A DNA stretch of 64,000 bases from Spongiibacteraceae bacterium (GCA_028280715.1 JANQLG010000040.1:25566-89565), one strand, 5' to 3'. Numbered from the stretch's first letter, positions 36,885 to 45,624 are shown. Program-made: numbers and translations. The notes: generated from the letters alone by a model not told the origin.

Positions 36885-37811
36885 TTACTGAAGTATTACG
36901 CTATCGATAACATGGATAATTCCATTTGTTGTATAAATGTCATAAGTGCTGATAGTTGAACCGCCAACAGTCAATGTGCCATCCACAATAGACAGTTGAA
37001 CGGTATCACCGCCAGCTGTTTCGACATCATTTCCGTTTAAGGAAAAAGCCGTCACAGAATCAACAGCGGCACCGCTAACCACATGCAGCAATAAAATATC
37101 CGTCAGTGTTGGAATGTCAGCTAGTAAAGCCGGTATGGTCCCTGCTGGTAATGCAGCAAAGGCATCATCGGTTGGTGCAAATACGGTAAAGGTAGAGCTT
37201 TCATCGGCCAGTACCGAATCAAGACCGGAAGCCTGCAAAGCAGTCACAAGAGTTGTAAATGTGCCTGCGTTAATGGCTGTTTCAACAATATTGTCGGTAG
37301 GTGTGCCTGCTTCAGCAGGAGGGATTAAAACGCGGTCAATAACGTGGATAACACCATTGTCAGCTTCAACATCAACAGCCGTTACTGTAGATAAATTGAC
37401 TAACAGGTTATCGCCGCTTTGAGAAATTCCGATGCGATCTGAATTGGCCATCTCGACAGTAGTACCTGCGCTCGCTATAGCTGCAGCTGAATCTATTTCT
37501 GTACCTGCTATCACATGATAAAGCAGGATGTCTGATAGTGTGTCAGTATCGGCTAGCAAGGCATCGATAGTGTCCTGCCCTAAAGCTGCAAAGGCATCAT
37601 CTGTTGGTGCAAAAACCGTGAAGGTGCCATCCAAATCGGCAAGTGTGGCATCTAGCCCCGTCGCTTGTAGTGCTGTCACTAACGTTGTGAAATTTCCATC
37701 GGCGACAGCAACATCTACGATGGATTCTTGCCGGTTACTGCTGTCATTGTTACATGCAATAAGTAAGATGCTAATAAAAAATAAGGATACAAGTTTTACC
37801 GCGCTGTTCAT
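36885..37811 (-). CDS. Lipoprotein with two fasciclin (FAS1) domains
   Basis: A 308-residue lipoprotein. The lipobox LIAC is near residues 17-20. Two FAS1 domains follow (about 32-165 and 170-308), each with the sequence FTTLVTALQA.GLD..L......FTVFAPTDDAFAAL and NGVIHVID or NGIIHVID at its end. FAS1 domains mediate adhesion or matrix contacts. The two domains are similar enough at DNA level to suggest an internal duplication. It stands alone between the riboswitch and the BLUF gene; no tie to cobalamin is evident. Confidence 0.92.
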   Translation of the reverse strand: MNSAVKLVSLFFISILLIACNNDSSNRQESIVDVAVADGNFTTLVTALQATGLDATLADLDGTFTVFAPTDDAFAALGQDTIDALLADTDTLSDILLYHVIAGTEIDSAAAIASAGTTVEMANSDRIGISQSGDNLLVNLSTVTAVDVEADNGVIHVIDRVLIPPAEAGTPTDNIVETAINAGTFTTLVTALQASGLDSVLADESSTFTVFAPTDDAFAALPAGTIPALLADIPTLTDILLLHVVSGAAVDSVTAFSLNGNDVETAGGDTVQLSIVDGTLTVGGSTISTYDIYTTNGIIHVIDSVILQ

Positions 37812-37973
37812 GTCACTCTCCTCCTGAAGTCGGTATGAAAAATACGCGGCTGTAGTGCGTTTAGATGATCAAAAATCAGGCTAAAAAAATATATTTTCTG
37901 GGGTGATCCACTGGATTTTTGTCATCGTACAATATTCTTATACCGCCGTATTTAAGCGCTTTCAGGAGGTTAT

Positions 37974-38393
37974 ATGTTTCTAGTCAGATTGGTTTATGCC
38001 AGCACAATATCTGAAGGCTTCGGTGAAGCTGATATAGAGGATATTCTGAGTAAAGCAAAACATCATAATAGCCAGAACTGTGTTACCGGTGTCTTGTGTT
38101 TTAACAGAAAATTTTTTCTGCAGTGTCTTGAGGGATCAAGATCTAAGGTTAATTTTACCTACCACAAAATATTGAATGATCATCGGCATCATAAAGTTGT
38201 TTTACTCGATTATAAGGAGATAGCGCAGCGTGAGTTTGCGGAGTGGAGCATGGGGTATATGCCGGAATCGAGTTTAACGACACCAATAAATACCAAATAT
38301 TCTGGTACCCCTGAATTTGACCCCTATGCTATGTCGGGGGAAAGTTCTCATCAGTTAATGCTGACGCTAAGGGATAGTGTGCCGATCCTTTAA
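37974..38393 (+). CDS. BLUF-domain blue-light sensor protein
   Basis: A 139-residue short BLUF protein: the domain spans about residues 1-95, starting LVRLVYASTI (with the conserved Tyr near residue 8), ILSKAKHHNSQNCVTGVLCFNRKFFLQCLEG with the flavin-contacting Asn and Gln, and the WSMGY region near residue 93. BLUF domains bind FAD and respond to blue light. No output domain is attached, so a partner is required. A perfect AGGAGG ribosome site lies before the ATG. It precedes bluB by 102 bases on the same strand. Confidence 0.93.
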   Translation: MFLVRLVYASTISEGFGEADIEDILSKAKHHNSQNCVTGVLCFNRKFFLQCLEGSRSKVNFTYHKILNDHRHHKVVLLDYKEIAQREFAEWSMGYMPESSLTTPINTKYSGTPEFDPYAMSGESSHQLMLTLRDSVPIL

Positions 38394-38495
38394 CGTACTG
38401 ACTGTTTATTATTAATGGGTATTCATTGATGTGCATGGCACTTCTATCGGAATACCTTATAATTCGTCGCCATATTAATTTTCCCGCTGGCGACT

Positions 38496-39164
38496 ATGAA
38501 GCATTGTTTTACCGAAGAGCAAAGGACTGGTGTTTATAAAGCGATTTATGAGCGCCGGGATATGCGTCATTTCATACCAGGAAATATTGAGCCGGAATTG
38601 TTGAGTAAGTTACTTACTGCGGCCCATGCTGCACCCAGTGTCGGATTGATGCAGCCCTGGAGAATTATCCGAATTACCGATGCCAACACCCGTCAGGCGC
38701 TATATCACATCGTTGAAAACGAACGTATAGCAACAGCAGAGGCTATGGACGAGCGCCGAGATGCGTTTATGAAGCTTAAAGTGGAAGGGGTTTTGGATTG
38801 CAGCGAGTTATTGATTATTGCTTTATGTGACCGGCGAGAGAAATATATATTTGGGCGGCGCACATTACCTGAAATGGATTTAGCCTCGGCTTCCTGTGCC
38901 ATACAGAATTTATGGCTGGCTGCCAGAGCAGAGGGTTTGGGCATGGGATGGGTGTCTTTATTTGAGCCTGGTGCTGTTCGTCAGTTATTAAAAATGCCAG
39001 AAGATAGTCAGCCAATTGCGATATTGTGTCTCGGCCCAGTTAAAGAATTTTATCCTGAGCCGATGTTACAGCAGGAAGGCTGGATAGCGTCAGGCGATAT
39101 TGACAATGTGCTTATGGAAAATAGTTGGCAACAGGAAAAGGCAAAAAAAGCACATCAGCGTTAA
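38496..39164 (+). CDS. bluB: 5,6-dimethylbenzimidazole synthase BluB
   Basis: A 222-residue flavin-destructase of the nitroreductase fold. Motifs: YKAIYERRDMRHFIPG near residue 14, AAHAAPSVGLMQPWRIIRI near residue 45, and RAEGLGMGWVSLFEP near residue 147. It fragments reduced FMN to make 5,6-dimethylbenzimidazole, the lower ligand of cobalamin. It converges on the cobS-cobC-cobT-cobU run, whose CobT uses its product. Confidence 0.95.
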   Translation: MKHCFTEEQRTGVYKAIYERRDMRHFIPGNIEPELLSKLLTAAHAAPSVGLMQPWRIIRITDANTRQALYHIVENERIATAEAMDERRDAFMKLKVEGVLDCSELLIIALCDRREKYIFGRRTLPEMDLASASCAIQNLWLAARAEGLGMGWVSLFEPGAVRQLLKMPEDSQPIAILCLGPVKEFYPEPMLQQEGWIASGDIDNVLMENSWQQEKAKKAHQR

Positions 39165-39174
39165 TTAATCAGTT

Positions 39175-39960
39175 TTACGTTAATAAAACTCCTGCACTTA
39201 TCAACACCAATGTTTCGATAATTTCAGTACAGGCTCCTGCGGTATCACCGGTTGAGCCGCCCAGTCGGTTTTTCATCAACCATTGCAAATACAACATCAT
39301 TACTGCGCAAAGTGCAATTACACCAATGGCAGCACTTAACTGTTGTAGCAGTACGGCGCAAATAAAAATGGCAAAGTAACTGACCTGTCTGGAAAATGCA
39401 GGCGCATGATGAATAAAATGTTCTGCAATGCCTGATGGCCTGACATAGGGGGTATATAAAAAACCCTTTGGTACAAATAATAATGGTGCGATGCAACGAC
39501 CCAAGATGGCCGCTACCAATAAGCTTACCCAAAGTTGATGTTCAATAATTGCGATTAATGCAGAAAATTTTAATATCAGTAAACAAGTAACGGCGATTAT
39601 AGCGGCGGCTCCGCTTCTGGAATCCTGCATGATTTCCAGCGTTCGGTCGACATCGCCAAAACCGCCTAACCAGCCATCGGCACTATCGGCCAAACCATCC
39701 AAATGCAAACCGCCAGTTATTGCTGCCCAGGCTGTTACCAGTACGGCAGCTAAAACCTCCGTTGAGAGAATAGGGTATAGAATTAACCCGATTAAACAAA
39801 GCAACGCACCTATCAGAGCGCCAACAACGGGAAAGCAAGCCAGAGATCGTCCTTCATCCTCTGGCGTTATGGTGTCGATAAAGGGCATTGGTAGGCGTGT
39901 TAAAAAAATGCAGGCAGTGGCAAAGGCCTTTGGCCATGTGGTCATTATATTACCTAACAT
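39175..39960 (-). CDS. cobS: Adenosylcobinamide-GDP ribazoletransferase
   Basis: A 261-residue membrane enzyme (six or more hydrophobic segments) with the CobS signatures TRLPMP, FPVVGALIGALL and the metal/phosphate motif GGLHLDGLADSADGWLGG near residue 85, then DRTLEIMQDSRSGAA. It joins adenosylcobinamide-GDP to alpha-ribazole (phosphate). It starts 2 bases after cobC ends, so is cotranscribed. An internal Met five codons in is an alternative start. Confidence 0.95.
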   Translation of the reverse strand: MLGNIMTTWPKAFATACIFLTRLPMPFIDTITPEDEGRSLACFPVVGALIGALLCLIGLILYPILSTEVLAAVLVTAWAAITGGLHLDGLADSADGWLGGFGDVDRTLEIMQDSRSGAAAIIAVTCLLILKFSALIAIIEHQLWVSLLVAAILGRCIAPLLFVPKGFLYTPYVRPSGIAEHFIHHAPAFSRQVSYFAIFICAVLLQQLSAAIGVIALCAVMMLYLQWLMKNRLGGSTGDTAGACTEIIETLVLISAGVLLT

Positions 39961-39962
39961 TT

Positions 39963-40577
39963 TTAGTGAGGGTTATGAAAAACAAGTTGCGGCCAATGAT
40001 CCTTTTCCTGTTCGTGATGAATTTTTACTCGGCTCATACAGGCAAAGGGCACCTCTATTCGAGATAAGGACGATAGAGGCGTTTGCATAATATAGCCCAG
40101 CAGTGCACGTATCACGCCACCGTGGCAAACCAGCAAAATATGTTTGCCGTAGTACTGTTCGACGAGATTATCCCATGCGCTTGAAATGCGTTCTGAAAAC
40201 TCGGCAAAACTCTCAGCATTAGGAGGGCAATGTTTGTGTGGTTCACGCCAGATTTTGGTGAAAAGCTCAGGATTTTCATCGCGTAATTCATGAAAGGGGC
40301 GACCATCCCAGTCACCAAAATCCATTTCCAGAAAGCCTTCATCAACAGTGATAGCGGTATTGTGTTGTGCTGCCAGCTCTTCGGTGAAGCGTGCACAACG
40401 TTGTAAGGGGGATGTCACTAGTTGCTGCCAGGGAAAGGAAGAATCAATATAGGTATCAACGCGCTGCTGCATTTGTTGATAACCTTGTTCTGATAGGGCA
40501 ACGTCGATACGACCGCGAAGAATATCATCGGCCTCGGTTTGGCCATGTCTCAAGATATCGATGGTGGTGACTTCCAT
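39963..40577 (-). CDS. cobC: Alpha-ribazole phosphatase, histidine phosphatase family
   Basis: A 204-residue phosphoglycerate-mutase-like phosphatase with the active-site LRHGQTEADDILRGR (catalytic His near residue 9), an acid residue region EMDFGDWDGRPF and the second His in LLVCHGGVIRALLGY. In this operon it would remove the phosphate from alpha-ribazole-5'-phosphate or cobalamin-5'-phosphate. The start at 40577 leaves the normal short N terminus; an upstream Met at 40607 adds ten basic/hydrophobic residues. Confidence 0.9.
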   Translation of the reverse strand: MEVTTIDILRHGQTEADDILRGRIDVALSEQGYQQMQQRVDTYIDSSFPWQQLVTSPLQRCARFTEELAAQHNTAITVDEGFLEMDFGDWDGRPFHELRDENPELFTKIWREPHKHCPPNAESFAEFSERISSAWDNLVEQYYGKHILLVCHGGVIRALLGYIMQTPLSSLSRIEVPFACMSRVKIHHEQEKDHWPQLVFHNPH

Positions 40578-40640
40578 AACTACAACTACCTGTTTTTGTC
40601 GTTTCACTTATTGAGTGAGTACGTATTTAGACATTACTTG

Positions 40641-41696
40641 CTAGAGTTTTGTTGCCACATTGGCGTCGGCAAAGGTCGCCATCTGGTTATGCAGTGCACA
40701 AGCCAAACGCAGGATCGGCACTGCCGCTGCCGCTCCACTGGCTTCGCCAAGTCGCATAGTTAATTGTAGCAGGGGAGTCAGCCCGAGCGCGTTAACGATA
40801 TGTCGATGACCGGCTTCAGCCGATAAGTGACCGAGCAGTAACCAGGGTTTAATGGATGGATTAATATGAATAGCGGCAAGAGCTGCTGCCGAAGCAATAA
40901 AACCGTCCACCAAAACAGGTATGCCCTCTTGCGCTGCACCAATAAATGCGCCAGTTAGCGCAGCTATTTCAAAACCGCCCACTTTTTGCAGACAATCTAA
41001 TGGATTGATGTCGTCACGATTATCGAGTTGGTGTAATACCAGTGCTTGCTCAATGATTGTTTGTTTGTGTTCTAATCCTTGCTGATCAATGCCTGTGCCA
41101 GTACCGACTAAATTGGCAACGGCTTGTTGCAATAAAGCTGAGGCTATTGCTGTGGCCGAAGTGGTATTGGCAATACCCATGTCGCCACCAATAAACATAT
41201 CTGTCCCTTTGGTCTTTGCCTGTTCAGCATGTTGCCTGCCAATGGCCAGTGCTTGCTCTAATTGTTCTGCTGTCATGGCCATTTGCCTGGAAAAATTGGC
41301 AGTACCTGGCGCCAGTTGATGGGTTTCAACGCCTGCGATTCTTTCAATTTCGCTGACAGTGCCAAGATTGCAAATGCGCAATGAAGCATTCAGTTGTTTG
41401 GCTAATACCGATATGGCAGCGCCACCGTTAGCAAAGTTACGAATCATTTCACCAGTCACAGATTGTGGAAAGGCTGAAACGTTCTCCTTTGCGATGCCGT
41501 GGTCGGCAGCAAACACACTGATGGCAATATTATCTGCGCGGGGTGAGTCAGTGGCTTGTAAGGCCGCGAGCTGAATAGCAATAGCTTCCAGTTTCCCGAG
41601 TGAGCCGGGTGGTTTGGTTAACTGTTGTTGCCTTGCTTGCGCCTGTTGCCGATAGTGTTCGCTAGGTGTTGCAGCTGGAGCGTATAGCCAATTCAT
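40641..41696 (-). CDS. cobT: Nicotinate-nucleotide:dimethylbenzimidazole phosphoribosyltransferase
   Basis: A 351-residue CobT. Signatures: KPPGSLGKLEAIAIQLAALQ near residue 28, VFAADHGIAKENVSAFPQSVT, NFANGGAAISVLA, GGDMGIANTTSATAI and the C-terminal LLGHLSAEAGH and MRLGEASGAAAAVPIL with the catalytic Glu. It makes alpha-ribazole-5'-phosphate from dimethylbenzimidazole, matching BluB next door. It lies 36 bases after cobU. Confidence 0.96.
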   Translation of the reverse strand: MNWLYAPAATPSEHYRQQAQARQQQLTKPPGSLGKLEAIAIQLAALQATDSPRADNIAISVFAADHGIAKENVSAFPQSVTGEMIRNFANGGAAISVLAKQLNASLRICNLGTVSEIERIAGVETHQLAPGTANFSRQMAMTAEQLEQALAIGRQHAEQAKTKGTDMFIGGDMGIANTTSATAIASALLQQAVANLVGTGTGIDQQGLEHKQTIIEQALVLHQLDNRDDINPLDCLQKVGGFEIAALTGAFIGAAQEGIPVLVDGFIASAAALAAIHINPSIKPWLLLGHLSAEAGHRHIVNALGLTPLLQLTMRLGEASGAAAAVPILRLACALHNQMATFADANVATKL

Positions 41697-41732
41697 TTAA
41701 TAGAGCCTTTATGATCTATATGTTGGATGAGC

Positions 41733-42257
41733 TTAAAGGGATTCGCCTTTCATAACGAGGGGAAGGCCTGCGGCCATAAAAATAACGCGATCACACTGAC
41801 TGGTGAGAGACTGATGCAAAAAACCATTTTCATCAACGAACTGTCGATTGATTTCGCCTAATGGAATAACGCCTGAGCCAACCTCGTTACCCACCAGGAT
41901 AATATCACCAGGCAGAGCGCCAATTATGTCAAAGAGTGCTTGCCGTTGCTTTTGCCACAACTCTTCGTTGATAAGTAAGCAATTGCTTAACCATAGCGTC
42001 AGGCAATCCACCATCAGGCAATGATCCTCTGCGGCATACTGTTGTAACACTGTTGCTAACTGTGTTGGCTCTTCAATGGTTTGCCAATGACCGGGGCGTT
42101 CCTGCTGGTGTCGGATTATACGCTGCGACATCTCACTATCATTGAGACGGGCATTCGCAGTAGCGATATAGACAACATGTTTGCCAGATGTTGTTGCCAG
42201 TTGCTGAGCTAAACCACTTTTACCCGAACGGGCACCGCCGATAATTAACTGTTTCAT
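41733..42257 (-). CDS. cobU: Bifunctional adenosylcobinamide kinase / guanylyltransferase
   Basis: A 174-residue CobU/CobP: Walker A IGGARSGKSGLAQQLA near residue 5, IATA, RHQQERPGHWQTIEEP with the guanylylated His, VDCLTLWLSN, and LVGNEVGSGVIPLGEINRQFVDENG near residue 115. It phosphorylates adenosylcobinamide and activates it with GTP. Start ATG 42257 fits the family; an upstream in-frame start would add 20 unconserved residues. It is the first gene of cobU-cobT-cobC-cobS. Confidence 0.95.
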   Translation of the reverse strand: MKQLIIGGARSGKSGLAQQLATTSGKHVVYIATANARLNDSEMSQRIIRHQQERPGHWQTIEEPTQLATVLQQYAAEDHCLMVDCLTLWLSNCLLINEELWQKQRQALFDIIGALPGDIILVGNEVGSGVIPLGEINRQFVDENGFLHQSLTSQCDRVIFMAAGLPLVMKGESL

Positions 42258-42401
42258 GGCTGATAATTTTTCAAGATCCAAGATGGCGAAGCAGTATAGA
42301 GTAGCTACTGCTAACAATCATCCCGATTAGCTATGATAGACTGATTCGAAACGAATAATTCATTGCGAATAAACAGCCTGACCAACAACATGGAGTTAAA
42401 T

Positions 42402-42916
42402 ATGCCATCCTTTGATATTGTGTCCGAAGTCGATCTACATGAATTTACCAATGCCGTCGATCAAGCGGGTCGCATTATTCAGACACGTTTTGACTTTAAA
42501 GGTGTCGATGCCAAATTTGAACGTAATGAATTGACTGTCACCATTTATGCGGAAGCAGATTTTCAGCTGACTCAGATGGAAGACATGCTGCGCACAGCAT
42601 TGATCAAATGCAAAATTGACCCTTTGGCTATGCAGCTGGGTGATGTCGAGACAGCAGGCAAGCAGGTGAAAGTACTGGTTACGATGCAGAATGGTCTGGA
42701 GACCATGCTGGCGAAAAAAATTGTTAAGCTAATCAAAGATCAAAAGATCAAAAGATCAAAAGATCAAAAGATCAAAAGATGAAAGTGCAAGCGCAAATTC
42801 AGGGCGAGCAGGTACGGGTAACCGGAAAGAAACGTGATGACTTGCAGCAGGTGATTGCTTTGATGAAGGAGCAATCCTTCGATCAGCCTCTTCAATACAT
42901 TAATTTTCGTGATTAA
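42402..42916 (+). pseudogene. yajQ: YajQ nucleotide-binding protein, frameshifted by an octanucleotide repeat
   Basis: The first 112 codons encode a normal YajQ (MPSFDIVSEVDLHEFTNAVDQ, FDFKGVDAKFE, LGDVETAGKQVKVLV). In the family the next residues are [20 protein letters not shown]. Here five tandem copies of GATCAAAA (42738-42777) intervene, and the frame runs to a TGA at 42780. The true C terminus ([23 protein letters not shown] to NFRD) follows in the -1 frame, ending at 42916. Removing 32 bases (four repeat units) restores exactly 160 residues. The protein binds nucleotides or cyclic-di-GMP in some species. As read, the product is 126 residues and lacks the last strand-helix unit. It may be phase-variable, or an assembly error. 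Confidence 0.88.
42738..42777 (+). repeat. Five tandem copies of an 8-base unit inside yajQ
   Basis: GATCAAAA occurs five times in perfect tandem, flanked by the near-matching AATCAAA and GATGAAAG. Because 8 is not a multiple of 3, the reading frame returns only with 1, 4 or 7 copies. Confidence 0.97.
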
Positions 42917-43040
42917 ATTTTTGTTATCAGTTTTTTATTGAATCACTAGCTTTGATACAAGTCATGGTGTTGCTGAGGGCTGGGGTTATCCTGCTCTTCA
43001 GTTATTGAAGGCTGTCAGAAAACTTTTGGAGCATAGTGCT

Positions 43041-43283
43041 ATGCCGATTGAACATCATGACCTGAATCATGAGTTTCCGCAGTTCAGGGAGCGTATTCAT
43101 CACCTTAAAATCAATAATAATCACTTCCGTAAACTGTTTGAAGAATATCACTCCTTAACTCGCTCTATTGAAAATATGGAGAAGGAAATTATCCCGGTTG
43201 CGAGCTATATTGAAGATATAGCCAAAGTGCGCCGTTTGGCATTGAAAGATCAACTGCATTCTATGCTGCAAACTACTGTATAG
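43041..43283 (+). CDS. DUF465 (YdcH-like) small helical protein
   Basis: An 80-residue protein of the DUF465/YdcH type: MPIEHHDLNHEFPQFRERIHHLK.NNNHFRKLFEEYHSLTRSIENMEKEI is the family pattern; it forms a short coiled-coil hairpin. Its function is unknown. ATG 43041 is preferred; GGAG lies nine bases upstream. It is followed after 8 bases by the DksA-like gene. Confidence 0.85.
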   Translation: MPIEHHDLNHEFPQFRERIHHLKINNNHFRKLFEEYHSLTRSIENMEKEIIPVASYIEDIAKVRRLALKDQLHSMLQTTV

Positions 43284-43291
43284 GAGCTGTT

Positions 43292-43606
43292 ATGGATTAT
43301 CAGAATTATTCCGAGTTATTGAAAAACAAGCTGCAGGAATTAAATCTACGGCTTGAAAGTCTTAAAAAAGATGCCACTCAGTCGCATTCAGCAGATTTTT
43401 CTGACCAGGCGCAGGAACGGGAAAACGATGAGGTCGTCGACGAGATCGGTAATGAAACCAGAGCGACTATCGCGGAAATTCGCAAAGCATTATCGCGAAT
43501 AGAAGAGGGCAGTTATGGAGTTTGTGAAACCTGTGGAGAAGATATTAACCCTTCGCGGTTAGACGTGTTGCCTGAAAGCACCAAGTGTATAGATTGCGCT
43601 GAGTAA
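43292..43606 (+). CDS. DksA/TraR-family C4 zinc-finger protein
   Basis: A 104-residue small DksA/TraR protein. The N-terminal half is a coiled coil; then EIGNETRATIAEIRKALSRIEEGSYGVCETCGEDINPSRLDVLPESTKCIDCA carries the four zinc-binding cysteines (CETC and CIDC). DksA-type proteins bind RNA polymerase in the secondary channel. This one is shorter than housekeeping DksA (about 150 residues), so is a paralogue. It is cotranscribed with the DUF465 gene. Confidence 0.9.
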   Translation: MDYQNYSELLKNKLQELNLRLESLKKDATQSHSADFSDQAQERENDEVVDEIGNETRATIAEIRKALSRIEEGSYGVCETCGEDINPSRLDVLPESTKCIDCAE

Positions 43607-43675
43607 AGCCTCGTTTTAGTTATATAATCAATATTTATTTAGTGCTTTATTCATGTGGTCATATTTGTATAGCTA

Positions 43676-43984
43676 TTACTCGGTGCATTGGTATGTATAT
43701 GTATATTTATTACGAAAACAGCTTCCATCTATGCCGGGTGCCAGACACTCATGGGTGACATCGTTAAATCTCTCCGCTCCATTGAACCCCCATTCTTCAC
43801 AGTGATTTTTTGCAATAAGATCTGTTTTTTCCCAATCTATGGTCTTCTTAAGAAATATTCCAACATAAAAATTCATTTCCAAAGTGCCGTCCGCTTGGTT
43901 GCCGCCAGAGGGTGAAAGAGGAACAGGTGCGGTTTCACACGCAGATAGCAATAACAAAATTTTTATAATGATAATTTTTTTCAC
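43676..43984 (-). CDS. Small lipoprotein, YecR-like
   Basis: A 102-residue lipoprotein: signal peptide with lipobox LLSAC (residues 12-16), then NQADGTLEMNFYVGIF, AKNHCEEWGFNGAERF and a C terminus with paired cysteines (DVTHECL, GSCFRNKYTYTYQCTE). The arrangement of ADGT, C..WGF and the terminal YQC resembles YecR-like lipoproteins. The exact role is unknown. It stands alone between the DksA-like gene and metY. Confidence 0.72.
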   Translation of the reverse strand: MKKIIIIKILLLLSACETAPVPLSPSGGNQADGTLEMNFYVGIFLKKTIDWEKTDLIAKNHCEEWGFNGAERFNDVTHECLAPGIDGSCFRNKYTYTYQCTE

Positions 43985-44107
43985 TAATTTTTTTCCTTTC
44001 GGTTTGCAGCTATCTAACAGTTAACTATGTAAAGCTATAGACGCTAGAGGAAGACTCCAATTTACGAGTTTCCTCAGCACGTCATCTTAGCAATATTGTT
44101 TTTCTTA

Positions 44108-45379
44108 CTACGCTTGGTCTAAGGCTTGAGAAACATCTGCAATAATGTCATCAATATGTTCTATACCTACTGATATGCGCACTAAGTCTTCACTGACACC
44201 TGCCTTTGCCAGTTCTTCAGCATTTAATTGACGATGCGTCGTCGAGGCAGGGTGACATGCCAATGATTTTGCATCGCCGATGTTGACTAAACGGAGAATC
44301 ATTTCGAGCGAGTCAATGAATTTTGAGCACGCTTCAATGCCACCTGAAATCCCAAAACTTAATATGCCTGATGCTTTACCATTGGTGATGTTTTTACAGT
44401 TTCCATGATCTGGACTGTCAGCAAGCCCTGCATAACTGACCCACTCTACCTTAGGGTGTTGCTGCAAAAATTCGGCCAGTGCTTGCGCATTTTCGCAATG
44501 GCGTTCCATTCTTAAACCCAAGGTCTCAAGGCCCTGAAGTATTTGGAAGGCATTCATCGGTGATAACGCAGCTCCGGTATTTCTTAATGGAACAATACGG
44601 CATCGGCCAATAAAAGCAGCTTCGCCAAGTGCTTCGGTATAGACAACTCCATGATAGGATGGATCGGGTTCATTAAAAACAGGGAAACGTTTCTTGTTCG
44701 TTACCCAGTCAAACTTGCCGGAGTCGACAATAACACCACCAATGGATGTGCCGTGACCACCGATATATTTAGTCAGCGAGTGGATTACGATATCCGCTCC
44801 TAATGAGAAAGGCTTGCAAAGATAGGGGGTTGCAACGGTATTATCGACGATTAAAGGTACCCCGTGTTTGTTGGCTATATCCGCCAGGCGACGAATATCT
44901 ACAATATTTCCTGCTGGGTTACCGATAGATTCACAAAAAATTGCTTTGGTTTTTTCATCAATCGCCTGCTCGAAACCGTCAAAATCGTCATGAGAAACCA
45001 TTCTGACTTCAATACCTTGCTTGGGTAGAGAATGTGCAAATAAATTATAGGTGCCCCCATATAATTGGCTGGTGCTAACAATGTTGTCACCCACCTCAGT
45101 GATACACTGAACCGCATAAGTAATCGCTGCCATACCTGAGGCTACTGCTAATGCCCCAATACCGCCTTCCATTGCGGCTATGCGTTTTTCCAACACATCG
45201 GTGGTAGGGTTCATTATTCGGGTATAAATATTACCGGGTACTGCGAGGTTAAAAAGGTCTGCACCATGTTGAGTATCGTCAAAGGTATATGACGTAGTCT
45301 GGTAAATGGGCACGGCTGCAGCTTTAGTGGTTTCCTCTGACTTATAACCTTCATGTAATGCGATGGATTCTAGTTTCAT
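44108..45379 (-). CDS. metY: O-acetylhomoserine sulfhydrylase
   Basis: A 423-residue PLP enzyme of the Cys/Met metabolism family. It starts MKLESIALHEGYKSEETTKAAAVPIYQTTSY, has NPTTDVLEKRIAAMEGG, and the PLP lysine in HSLTKYIGGHGTSIGG near residue 209. The insertions and length above 420 residues match O-acetylhomoserine sulfhydrylase (MetY), which makes homocysteine from O-acetylhomoserine and sulfide, rather than cystathionine enzymes. ATG 45379 is the natural start. I found no clear riboswitch upstream. Confidence 0.93.
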   Translation of the reverse strand: MKLESIALHEGYKSEETTKAAAVPIYQTTSYTFDDTQHGADLFNLAVPGNIYTRIMNPTTDVLEKRIAAMEGGIGALAVASGMAAITYAVQCITEVGDNIVSTSQLYGGTYNLFAHSLPKQGIEVRMVSHDDFDGFEQAIDEKTKAIFCESIGNPAGNIVDIRRLADIANKHGVPLIVDNTVATPYLCKPFSLGADIVIHSLTKYIGGHGTSIGGVIVDSGKFDWVTNKKRFPVFNEPDPSYHGVVYTEALGEAAFIGRCRIVPLRNTGAALSPMNAFQILQGLETLGLRMERHCENAQALAEFLQQHPKVEWVSYAGLADSPDHGNCKNITNGKASGILSFGISGGIEACSKFIDSLEMILRLVNIGDAKSLACHPASTTHRQLNAEELAKAGVSEDLVRISVGIEHIDDIIADVSQALDQA

Positions 45380-45555
45380 AATTTTTCTCTTGTTATTTGG
45401 TGAATTTGCTAGGCGACACAGCATTGATGCCAGCTTGCCAAAGTTTGTTAGTGTATTACACGGATAATACCTGCTATTGGCAATAGGGTTCTAGAAGAAA
45501 AGATTAAGGGAAGATAAAATTTTGAAGCTCTAAATATACAAAAAATTATAGATAC

Positions 45556-45624
45556 ATGCCTGCTTACACACAGCAATGTTGCGGTGGTCATTGTTGCGAT
45601 GGTTATTGTTGCGGTGGTCATTAA
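45556..45624 (+). CDS. Possible 22-residue cysteine/histidine-rich peptide
   Basis: A short frame (ATG 45556, TAA 45622) encodes MPAYTQQ followed by three related five-residue units (CCGGH, CCDGY, CCGGH). At DNA level it is a threefold imperfect 15-base repeat. Six cysteines and two histidines in 22 residues would bind metal. There is no convincing ribosome site, so expression is doubtful. It lies in a 390-base gap between metY and the MAPEG gene, both on the other strand; nothing else in that gap is supported. Confidence 0.3.
   Translation: MPAYTQQCCGGHCCDGYCCGGH

Noticed and set aside
42730..42790. Programmed -1 frameshifting in yajQ
   Set aside because: A -1 shift would restore the frame, but no canonical slippery heptamer is in register, so repeat-length change is the simpler explanation.
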